Below, one piece after another: positions 1 through 6,900 of a DNA stretch of 7,076 nt. This DNA comes from Acholeplasmatales bacterium (GTDB lineage: Bacteria > Bacillota_I > Bacilli_A > Acholeplasmatales > Anaeroplasmataceae), in the NCBI GenBank assembly GCA_016282815.1, contig JAEELU010000054.1, positions 1 to 7,076 of the forward strand. Direction: 5' to 3'. The number at the start of each line of letters is the position of its first letter. The first letter of the stretch is position 1. Under the pieces are notes generated by a model. The model was given only the letters and a program-made list of their open reading frames with translations, did not search any database and was not told the DNA's origin. The position numbers and the translations under genes were made by a program.

Positions 1-20
1 AAATAGAAAAATAATAATAC

Positions 21-54
21 TGTTGCAAGTTTGTTGCAGGGCATATTATATAAT
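21..54 (+). promoter_or_regulatory. Promoter of the 340-aa gene with paired TGTTGCA heptamers
   Basis: Seen: two identical heptamers TGTTGCA at 21-27 and 32-38, repeat period 11 bp (4-bp spacer AGTT), then 10 bp, then a TATAAT -10 box at 49-54. The place where a -35 hexamer should sit (about 26-31, CAAGTT) has no consensus match and lies across the two heptamers. The start point would be near 60-61, leaving a leader of about 20 nt. The same arrangement precedes the kinase-like gene at 1253-1286. Same-face direct repeats in place of a -35 are typical of activator-dependent promoters (OmpR/PhoB-type or SARP-type sites have about 11-bp period). The regulator itself is not visible in the window. 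Confidence 0.7.
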
Positions 55-58
55 ATGC
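41..58. promoter_or_regulatory. 18-bp perfect palindrome over the -10 box
   Basis: Positions 41-58 read GCATATTATATAATATGC, which equals its own reverse complement with no spacer. It covers the whole -10 box (49-54) and ends two bases before the predicted start point. A protein bound here would block RNA polymerase, so it is a candidate operator. In DNA this A+T-rich, part of the symmetry could be chance; the GC pairs at both ends argue mildly for a real site. Confidence 0.4.
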
Positions 59-65
59 TTAACGA

Positions 66-72
66 AGAGGAG
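66..72 (+). promoter_or_regulatory. Ribosome binding site deciding the start at 80
   Basis: AGAGGAG lies 7 nt before the ATG at 80-82. It supports that ATG over the in-frame TTG at 23, which lies inside the first promoter heptamer, upstream of the predicted transcription start, and has no ribosome binding site. Confidence 0.8.
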
Positions 73-79
73 TGTTATT

Positions 80-1102
80 ATGACAAATGAAGAAAAGAAA
101 GCATTGTATTCGTGTAGTATCCAAGGTTATTTAAAATATTTTAAGGAAAAAAACTATGACAATATTAAGGATGCAATTAAAGGTTCAATTAAATATTTAA
201 TAAGATGCGGTGTTGACGAGGAATTAACAGATTGTAGCCGTAATGAGCTTATTTATGTTATAAAAAACGAAATAGCCAAAATGGTTGCGAAAAATCAGCT
301 TAATAATAATCCCAATGACTTAACTAATATGCATTCAGAAGATGAAAAGGATATACAATCATTTTTAAAGGATCCATCTGGATATATAGGTTCATATCTT
401 AAAAAGAATGAAAATGAATTTAAGATTGATAGAGAAAATATTGTAGCTGATGATGAAGATAGGCTTGCACGTAAATATAATAAGAATATAAATGAGGTCG
501 CAAGATTACTTGTTATTAGTGGTGTAAAAACTGTATATAATGTTTATGAAAATCATCAAAACGAGAATAAATCATATCATATTATTAATCAGCTAGAAGC
601 CAATCTTCCTGATAACTCAATAGATGAAGCATTAGAAAAACAAAAACCCGGAACTTTTGAAAAATTCTTTAAAACGACATCTAAGGAATATATTAATTTT
701 AAGGAAGCATTCGCTAATTATAGGGATATAAATAATCCTTTTAATGGTAATGATAATTATTTAAGGGATGCCGCGATGGGTTATATTCGTCATAAATTTC
801 CTAATTTAAAGGATGATAATTTTCCAACAAAGGCTGAGATAGACAAGCTTAGTGGAGCAGGTAAGGAAAGAGTAGCCTTTTGCTTAAATGTTATTAATGT
901 TCTTAAAGAGAATAGTGTTATTCAGGAACAGGCTTTTAAATTAACAGAAGCAATTGATAAGATTGAAGTTGTAAAGGAAAATATTATTGATGATAACTTC
1001 CATAATGATTTGAAGGAAGATGTTAATGAGATCCAAAAGAATAATAAAGTGGATATAGAAATTTCAAATGAAGAAATGGATAATTCTTTAGAAGCTGAAT
1101 AA
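80..1102 (+). CDS. Helical cytoplasmic protein of unknown function, possible partner of the kinase-like protein
   Basis: 340 aa, starting MTNEEKKALYSC. I do not recognise a named family. No signal peptide or membrane segment is seen, so it is probably soluble. Residues 1-75 are a short helical part with cysteines (CSIQGYLKYF, RCGVDEEL, DCSRNEL). Residues 76-187 are charged, Asn-rich and probably flexible or helical. Residues about 188-280 look like a compact helical domain: an aromatic TFEKFFKTTSKEYINF stretch, then a YIRHKFPNLKDD element, then KLSGAGKERVAFCLNVINVL. The last 60 residues are acidic and Asn-rich, a likely disordered tail. The kinase-like gene lies 210 bp downstream on the same strand behind its own promoter of matching design, so coordinated expression is likely although a terminator separates them. 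A role as substrate, adaptor or regulator of that protein is inference only. Confidence 0.85.
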   Translation: MTNEEKKALYSCSIQGYLKYFKEKNYDNIKDAIKGSIKYLIRCGVDEELTDCSRNELIYVIKNEIAKMVAKNQLNNNPNDLTNMHSEDEKDIQSFLKDPSGYIGSYLKKNENEFKIDRENIVADDEDRLARKYNKNINEVARLLVISGVKTVYNVYENHQNENKSYHIINQLEANLPDNSIDEALEKQKPGTFEKFFKTTSKEYINFKEAFANYRDINNPFNGNDNYLRDAAMGYIRHKFPNLKDDNFPTKAEIDKLSGAGKERVAFCLNVINVLKENSVIQEQAFKLTEAIDKIEVVKENIIDDNFHNDLKEDVNEIQKNNKVDIEISNEEMDNSLEAE

Positions 1103-1107
1103 AAAAA

Positions 1108-1213
1108 GTACCCCTAAATGAAGTTAACCCCTAAAGTTGGACTAGAGAAATCTAGAAAGACTTGAGGGGTTTTTATTATGAAATTAAAAGATGAAGATTT
1201 AAAAGCTATATAA
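1108..1213 (+). pseudogene. Possible remnant of the 5' end of an IS3/IS150-type insertion sequence
   Basis: Seen: GTACCCCTAAA at 1108-1118, CCCCTAAAGTTGGACTAG at 1128-1145, a hairpin, then ATG at 1178 opening an 11-codon frame MKLKDEDLKAI that ends in two adjacent TAA codons (1211-1216). Known: left ends of IS150-group elements in low-GC Gram-positives often read like TGTAC..CCCC..AAAGTTGGAC, and their OrfA proteins often begin with a short charged helix of this MKL.DEdk.. kind. Inferred: a cut-down IS left end in which OrfA is broken after 11 codons. No strong ribosome binding site precedes the ATG, and no right end or target duplication is visible. It may instead be an ordinary terminator with a chance small ORF. 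Confidence 0.35.
1128..1174 (+). terminator. Rho-independent terminator after the 340-aa gene
   Basis: CCCCTAAAGT at 1128-1137 pairs with ACTTGAGGGG at 1160-1169 with one mismatch (A1133/G1164). Inside lies a second perfect hairpin, CTAGA-GAAA-TCTAG (1142-1155), with a GNRA-type loop. TTTTT follows at 1170-1174. A second copy of ACCCCTAAA stands at 1110-1118, 17 bp upstream of the copy at 1127-1135, and could compete for the GGGG arm. The structure may come from an insertion-sequence end. Confidence 0.65.
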
Positions 1214-1252
1214 TAAGGTTAGTATGTTTTTATTAATCATATGAAATATATG

Positions 1253-1286
1253 TGTTGCACGTTTGTTGCATTCGATGTGTTAGAAT
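1253..1286 (+). promoter_or_regulatory. Promoter of the kinase-like gene with paired TGTTGCA heptamers
   Basis: TGTTGCA at 1253-1259 and 1264-1270 (4-bp spacer CGTT, period 11 bp), then exactly 10 bp, then TAGAAT at 1281-1286. TG at 1278-1279 gives an extended -10. The normal -35 position (about 1258-1263, CACGTT) is poor. The start point near 1293 gives a leader of about 20 nt, as in the promoter at 21-54. A small inverted repeat TTAGA-N5-TCTAA (1280-1294) overlaps the -10 and start point. Confidence 0.7.
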
Positions 1287-1299
1287 ATATCTAAATTAT

Positions 1300-1306
1300 A
1301 GGAGGT
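1300..1306 (+). promoter_or_regulatory. Ribosome binding site deciding the start at 1313
   Basis: AGGAGGT at 1300-1306 is a near-perfect Shine-Dalgarno. An in-frame ATG at 1307 directly abuts it and is too close to be used. The ATG at 1313 has the ideal 6-nt gap and is chosen as the start, removing two residues from the longest reading frame. Confidence 0.8.
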
Positions 1307-1312
1307 ATGGTT

Positions 1313-3679
1313 ATGAGATTAAATGAGATGGAAGCAATTTATAATTACATATGCAATGATTTAGAGCCTAAAAATATAAATGAATGGCAAGAATATAAAA
1401 AGAATATGGATAACTTTTTTAAGGCACTTAAACCATATTATGAGGCTGATGATAAAAAGCAATATAAAGGGATTACAGAAGATGAATATAATAAAATCAG
1501 TAAGCTTTTTGATGATGTTGCTAAAGCAAGTGATGATTTGATGAAGGCTTATGAGAATGTAGAAGAAAAAACTGTAGGTAAAGATGGCAAGCCAATTCCT
1601 AAGGTAAAAGATATTGTAAAAAATTTAAATGATCAGTTCTTTTCAAAGGGATATGTTGAATATAAAAACATTAAGCCTGATCCAAGTATACCATTAAAAG
1701 ATCAATTGGATAATTTCCGTGATTTATATGTAAAAATGTCTAATCAAGATATTAAAAGATTAGGTGGTAATCAATCATCAAGATTGCAAATGAATGTATC
1801 ACTTGATGGAAAAGAGGTTAAAGGTGTTTTCACCGAAAAAACCTTCTATAATGCAAAGGATAATTTTGGAAATATATTTTCAGCTTTTGCAGAAAAATAT
1901 CCTAAATATAAAGATTTTTATGAAGGAATTGATCCTAAGAAATTCTTTGATAGAGGCGTATTTTGGAATATAGATATGAAGAACCTTTTACAGGATAATG
2001 GAGCAATTGAGAATGAAGAAATTAGAGAGCTATCTGTAAAAAATTATTTATCCGCTGCTGGCTTTGATGAAGACGTACGTGCTAAAGGTGCAAACTATGC
2101 TAATGATGAGGGATTCTATAATTCTTTACTTGATCTTACAACTCAGCTAAGTAATGTATCTACTAATATAATGTATAATCAACAAGAGCTTGAGTTAAAG
2201 CAAGGAGAGCGTCTAGATGTTCGTAATAGTGCTATGAGTGCTGTTGCAACACTTATTAAGGTGCCTGACCTTATTGTGAAATCTCGTAATTTAGCAGTTT
2301 ATGACGAAGCTGGTAAAAAAATAACAGAGGGTACCTTTATGGAATTTGCTAAAGGCAAGGACCTTAATAATTTAGCCTCAATTGATGAAATGCGTATAAT
2401 GACATCTAATAATTTTGAGAATTATCAAGTTAAAAAACAAATAGCGAACTTGCAAATACTAGATTATATTTGTGGCAATGTCGATCGTCATGGTGGAAAT
2501 ATGCTTTATGATATCGACCCATCAACTAGAAATTTAAAGGGTATAGTTGGTATTGATAATGATTCAAGCTTTGGTGTAAAAGTTAATGTAGCAAATAAAA
2601 ATCAAGTAAGACTTCCTAGTGTTAACGAAATGAGAGTTATTACTGAAGATATGGCTAAAACTATAACTGATTTAACAGAAGGACAATTAAAATCTACTCT
2701 TCATGGTTATGGTTTAAGTCAAGAATCAATTGATGCTGCATGGGAAAGAACAAAGCAACTTAAAACAGCTATTAAAAATGGTGTGACATATAAAGATAAT
2801 AAAGGTATCTATAATGTTCAAAGTGATGATAGAAGACCATGCATCACAATTATGAGTGATGAGGACTTTAGATCAGTTGATCTTCAAGAGTGTGCTGGTA
2901 GAACGAAGAATTATTTCACTACAATGTTAGCAGTTAAGACTATACCAACAAATAGAGCACGAGTAGATGAAAGGTTAACTCAAAAAGCATATACCTTAAC
3001 TTTAGGTCTTAAGAGTGCAATTGGCAAAGATCAAACAGAGATTTTTGTTAATAAAGCTAAAGCAGCAGCTCCTAAGTGGTTCGCATCTTCTAGATATAAG
3101 AATTTTATGGCAAAACTAAATGATTATCATAAAACAGATCTTAAAGGCGATGATCCACTAAATTTATTGAATAAAAGAAAATTTGATAAGCTTACTGAAC
3201 TTAAGAACGCTATAGATGTATATAAAAGAGAAAAAATCCGTGACGGAGTTATAGATGATAAGTGGAATTTAAAGAAGAAAGTAAATGGTAAGGATTTAGA
3301 TCGTATTTTACTTGTTAAGGATACAGAAAAATATGTTAATCGTATCGAACAGGATAAAGAACTTGCTCTAGATATGAAATTAAAGCATGAAGCTGACGTA
3401 AAAAAGGTTAACGAGGTTAACGATTTTATCAATAAAAATAGAAATGACCAAGTCAAGCTAGTTGAAGATAAGCTAAAGGCTCAAGGCATTGAAATAAAGA
3501 AAGATGAAAATGTAGTAGAAGCTAAAGCATTTAATAATCCTGTTGATAATCTTATCGTTAGAAAAGAAGGTAAAAAAATTATTATTGAAGATCCAGATGA
3601 GGATGAATTCTTCTCAGATGAAGAAGAGTTAAAAGAAGAGTTTGCTAATAACAATAATAATATTGAAAAAGAAATGTAA
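1313..3679 (+). CDS. PI3/PI4-kinase-like (HipA/actin-fragmin-kinase-like fold) protein with long charged tail
   Basis: 788 aa, no signal peptide or membrane segment. Residues 1-140 are helical and charged. A kinase-like core spans roughly 150-490. The N-lobe strand pair SSRLQMNVSLDGKEVKGVF leads to K176 in GVFTEK, the candidate ATP-binding lysine. RNSAMSAVATLIKVPDLIV (from R304) and the hinge-like GTFMEFAKG (340-348) follow. NVDRHGGN has D391, H393 and N396 as candidate catalytic base and metal-binding Asn, and GIDNDSSFG has D415 and D417 as candidate metal ligands. The order DRHxxN ... IDxDxxFG is that of PI3/PI4 kinases, actin-fragmin kinase and HipA-type kinases rather than classical Ser/Thr kinases (HRD...DFG). 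Substrate, protein or lipid, cannot be told. Residues 490-610 are a helical C-lobe or linker; 610-735 are Lys/Glu-rich and coiled-coil-like; the end is strongly acidic (DPDEDEFFSDEEELKEE). The gene stands alone between its promoter and a terminator. Confidence 0.7.
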   Translation: MRLNEMEAIYNYICNDLEPKNINEWQEYKKNMDNFFKALKPYYEADDKKQYKGITEDEYNKISKLFDDVAKASDDLMKAYENVEEKTVGKDGKPIPKVKDIVKNLNDQFFSKGYVEYKNIKPDPSIPLKDQLDNFRDLYVKMSNQDIKRLGGNQSSRLQMNVSLDGKEVKGVFTEKTFYNAKDNFGNIFSAFAEKYPKYKDFYEGIDPKKFFDRGVFWNIDMKNLLQDNGAIENEEIRELSVKNYLSAAGFDEDVRAKGANYANDEGFYNSLLDLTTQLSNVSTNIMYNQQELELKQGERLDVRNSAMSAVATLIKVPDLIVKSRNLAVYDEAGKKITEGTFMEFAKGKDLNNLASIDEMRIMTSNNFENYQVKKQIANLQILDYICGNVDRHGGNMLYDIDPSTRNLKGIVGIDNDSSFGVKVNVANKNQVRLPSVNEMRVITEDMAKTITDLTEGQLKSTLHGYGLSQESIDAAWERTKQLKTAIKNGVTYKDNKGIYNVQSDDRRPCITIMSDEDFRSVDLQECAGRTKNYFTTMLAVKTIPTNRARVDERLTQKAYTLTLGLKSAIGKDQTEIFVNKAKAAAPKWFASSRYKNFMAKLNDYHKTDLKGDDPLNLLNKRKFDKLTELKNAIDVYKREKIRDGVIDDKWNLKKKVNGKDLDRILLVKDTEKYVNRIEQDKELALDMKLKHEADVKKVNEVNDFINKNRNDQVKLVEDKLKAQGIEIKKDENVVEAKAFNNPVDNLIVRKEGKKIIIEDPDEDEFFSDEEELKEEFANNNNNIEKEM

Positions 3680-3710
3680 TAAAAAGCAAGAATAAAAAGA
3701 AAAGTGCAAG

Positions 3711-3733
3711 GTTGGACTTCGGTCCAACTTTTT
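3711..3733 (+). terminator. Rho-independent terminator after the kinase-like gene
   Basis: Perfect 7-bp stem GTTGGAC (3711-3717) / GTCCAAC (3722-3728) capped by the very stable TTCG tetraloop, followed by TTTTT (3729-3733). It lies 31 nt after the stop codon. AAG at 3708-3710 can extend the stem into the T-run. Confidence 0.9.
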
Positions 3734-3760
3734 CTATGAAATAGTGTTTTTATGATTGTA

Positions 3761-3793
3761 TAAAACGTTTTATTGATATACTAGACTATCAAT
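3761..3793. repeat. Two adjoining inverted repeats in the intergenic region
   Basis: TAAAACGTTTTA at 3761-3772 is a perfect 12-bp palindrome. Sharing its last base, ATTGATA (3772-3778) pairs with TATCAAT (3787-3793) across 8 bp. Neither is followed by a T-run, so they do not look like terminators. They lie 15-50 bp upstream of the -35 at 3808 and could be binding sites for a dimeric regulator. A+T richness makes chance symmetry possible. Confidence 0.35.
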
Positions 3794-3807
3794 ATGACGC
3801 CGTAAAG

Positions 3808-3837
3808 TTGACTTACTATATTTTTATATAGTAAAAT
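3808..3837 (+). promoter_or_regulatory. Distal promoter of the repeat surface protein
   Basis: TTGACT (3808-3813) and TAAAAT (3832-3837), 18-bp spacing, form a good sigma-A-type promoter. The start near 3844 would leave a leader of about 84 nt, in which I see no riboswitch-like structure. There is no TGTTGCA pair here, unlike the two upstream genes. Confidence 0.5.
3813..3834. promoter_or_regulatory. Candidate operator between -35 and -10
   Basis: TTACTATAT (3813-3821) and ATATAGTAA (3826-3834) form a perfect 9+9 bp inverted repeat around TTTT. It fills the spacer, touching the last base of the -35 and the first three of the -10. This is the classic position for a repressor dimer, so repression of the surface protein gene is likely if the site is real. 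Confidence 0.5.
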
Positions 3838-3863
3838 ATACACATAGTAGCTCTTAAAATTCG

Positions 3864-3892
3864 TTGATTATAATTTTATATATTTTTATAAC
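3864..3892 (+). promoter_or_regulatory. Possible proximal promoter of the repeat surface protein
   Basis: TTGATT (3864-3869) and TATAAC (3887-3892) with 17-bp spacing. Transcription would start near 3899, giving a leader of about 30 nt, closer to the other two genes. It may be an alternative to the distal promoter; A+T-rich DNA gives many such matches. Confidence 0.35.
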
Positions 3893-3914
3893 AGCTTTTT
3901 TTATTATTAAGCCT

Positions 3915-3923
3915 GGGAGGTGG
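3915..3923 (+). promoter_or_regulatory. Ribosome binding site of the repeat surface protein
   Basis: GGGAGGTGG with its GGAGG core at 3916-3920, 7 nt before the ATG at 3928. It fixes the start of a gene whose reading frame is open to the right edge. Confidence 0.85.
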
Positions 3924-3927
3924 TTTA

Positions 3928-6900
3928 ATGAGTAAAATAATAGGTATTATTTGTGCTATAGCAATGGGATTGTTATTTGTTGCTACCTTAACTGTAACAA
4001 TAGTTACTACTGTTGAAGTTGCAAATAGAAAGGAACCAGTGGTTGAACAGTACTATGTGGTTAAGTTCGAATCAAATGGTGGTTCTGATGTTCAGAATAT
4101 GCAGGTTAAGGCAAATGAAACAATTACTTTACCTACTCCAACTAAGGATAGATTTGAATTTAAGGGTTGGTTTACTGACGCTGAGCTTACAAAATCATTT
4201 GATACAACAACAAAGGTTGCATCAGATTTAACGTTGTATGCAAAGTGGCATGAGAAATATTTTAAGCTTGTGTTTGATCCAGATAATGATACAGCAGGAT
4301 TTGAGCAGCTAGTTGAAGAGGGATCCTTAGCAACGAAGCCTTCAAGTCCAGAAAAGATAGGCTATGAATTTATTAACTGGGTTACATCAGATGGAGAACC
4401 ATTCAATTTCAATACACCAGTTGTTGCAAGTGCAATTATAAAGGCAAGCTATCTTGAAGATACTGATGAATATTCTATTGTATCCTTCGAATCCAATGGT
4501 GGTACATATGTATCAGCACGTATAGCTTATACAGGCTCAACAATAAGCCTACCTTTATCAGTTAAAGAAAACCAAATTTTAGTTGGTTGGTATACTGATA
4601 AAGAATTAACAAATGAGTTTACATCTACAACTGATGTAACTAGAAGCATAACATTATATGCAAAATGGAAGGAACCAGAAGCAAATCAAAACTTTAAGGT
4701 TACGTTTGACTCTGATAATGGAGCTCCATTATTCACTGAAACAGTAGAGCCAAATAGTGTAGCTATTAAGCCAGTAAATCCAGCTAAGGAAGGATACACA
4801 TTTATTGATTGGATAGATTCTACAGGAAATGCATTTGATTTTAATAAACCAATTACTGCAAATATAACACTTAAGGCATCATACATTAAAAAGGACGAAA
4901 CTAAATATGTTATTTCATTTGAGGCAAATGGTGGTTCAACAATTTCCGCGATGGTTGTTACACCAGGAGCAACAATAAGCTTACCATTCTCAGTTAAGGA
5001 TGGCTATATTCTAGTAGGCTGGTATTCAGATGAAAAATTCGAGAAGGAATTCACTGTTACAACACCAATAAATAAGAATCTTACTTTATATGCAAAATGG
5101 AGATATCCAGTTGCGGAAGAAACATTCTATAGAGTAACATTTGATCCTAATAATGATTCACCTTCATTTAGTGAAACAATAGAACCAAATAAGAAGGCAA
5201 TTAAACCAGCAAATCCATCTAAGGATGGCTACACATTTGTAAATTGGTTAAATGAGGATGGAAGTGTATTTAGCTTTAATACACCGATTACTGCAAATAT
5301 AACAGTTACAGCATCATATGTTTTAGTTGATAATACACAATATGTTATATCATTTGAAACAAATGGTGGTGCATCAGTAGCGGCTAAGGTCGTAAAGCCA
5401 GGAGATAATTTCACTTTACCATTTACATCTAAGGATAATTACATTTTAGAGGGCTGGTATCTTGATAAGGAATTTACAGTTCAATTTACTAATGAATCTA
5501 TAGTTGATAAGAATATTACGCTATATGCAAAATGGAAGTATTCAACTGATGGATTACTATTCAAGATAACATTTGATCCAAATAATGGTGAAGAGGTATT
5601 TACTGAAACAGTTGAAAAGAATAATAAAGCTATTAAGCCAATGAATCCTGAAAAGGAAGGATACACATTCGTATATTGGGCCAATGGTAATGAGTCATTT
5701 AGCTTTAACCAAATAATAACTGAGGATATTAATTTAGTGGCTAAATGGAGAGAGGATGAATCGACAGCCAAGGTATACATCGTTTCGTTCGCATGCTTCG
5801 GTGGATCTGAAATCAATAGCATCGAGGTTAACGAGGGTGAATTATTAAAAATGCCAGCAAACCCATTCCGTGAGGATTATACATTTGCTGGATGGTATTT
5901 AGATTTAGATTTATCAGAGCCATTCGATGAATCTAAGCCAATCACATCAGATACAACATTGTGTGCTGCTTGGAATTATATCGAGGGTGCAAAATATACA
6001 GTTACATTCCGAGATAATGACGGAACAGTATTACAGGTAATGCTTGCTGAAGGAGTTTATGCAGATTCACAGCAGGTTGAAGAAGGCCATGATGCAATTC
6101 CACCTAAAGATCCATTAAAGGAAGGCTATCGTTTTAATGGTTGGAATACATCATTTAAGAATGTTCACGATAACCTAGATGTTAAAGCAACATATGTAAA
6201 AGCATATAATGTTTATTTCTACGATTATAATAGAACATTATTAAAACATGAGCTTGTTGATTTTGGTAATACCCCTGCAGCTCCTGATTCTCCAGAAAGA
6301 TATGGCTATCGTTTTAATGGTTGGGATAAGGAATTTGATTACATTACTCAGGATACAATTATACAAGCAACATATATTAAGCAATATGAAATAAAATTTA
6401 GAGATTATAATGGTGACTTAATAGATAGAAAATGGTATGACGAGGGAGATACAATTGTTGCTCCTGAGGTACCAGAGGTAACAATCGATGGTAAAGAGTT
6501 TGCTGGTTGGGATCAAGCCTTTGATAAGGCAGTAAAGGATGTAACAATCAGAATGACTCTAACAACTAAGGCATATACAGTAAGGTTTATCGATATTGAT
6601 GATACAGAATTATCTACACAATTAATCTATATTGGTGAGGATGCAGAAGCACCTCAAATGACAGGTAAGATTTATATCGATTGGAAGTCAACTAAAAAGG
6701 CTGCCTATAGATTTAATAGTTGGGATAAGACATTTAGTAATATTCAGACTAACTTAGATGTTAAAGCACAATACGATAAGATTACTGACCCATTAATCTA
6801 TGTACAAACTGAGAATGTATCCCAAGGTCAAACATCTATTGATATATCAATATACTTGATATATTCAGGTGATTTTGAAGCATTACATATGGATTTAGAA

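Noticed and set aside
23..79. Upstream TTG start adding 19 residues to the 340-aa protein
   Set aside because: The TTG lies inside the first promoter heptamer, ahead of the predicted transcription start, with no ribosome binding site; the ATG at 80 has AGAGGAG at the right distance.
3127..3456. 109-codon minus-strand frame inside the kinase-like gene
   Set aside because: Antisense shadow of the Lys/Glu-rich tail; its Ser/Phe/Leu-rich translation is the usual product of reading AAG/GAA-type codons backwards, and the plus-strand gene runs through it.
4013..4231. 72-codon plus-strand frame in another phase
   Set aside because: Lies wholly inside the start of the surface protein gene, has no ribosome binding site, and its translation is low-complexity Leu/Gln/Arg.
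2242..4428. Single TGTTGCA copies near 2242 and 4422
   Set aside because: Each is a lone copy encoding Val-Ala within a gene, with no second heptamer 11 bp away and no -10 at the proper distance; chance matches.
4686..5822. Three minus-strand frames with similar proteins (4686-4886, 5229-5414, 5481-5822)
   Set aside because: They resemble each other only because they are antisense to the same B-type repeats (VYPSxxGFxGLIA mirrors the GYTF region); no start signals of their own.
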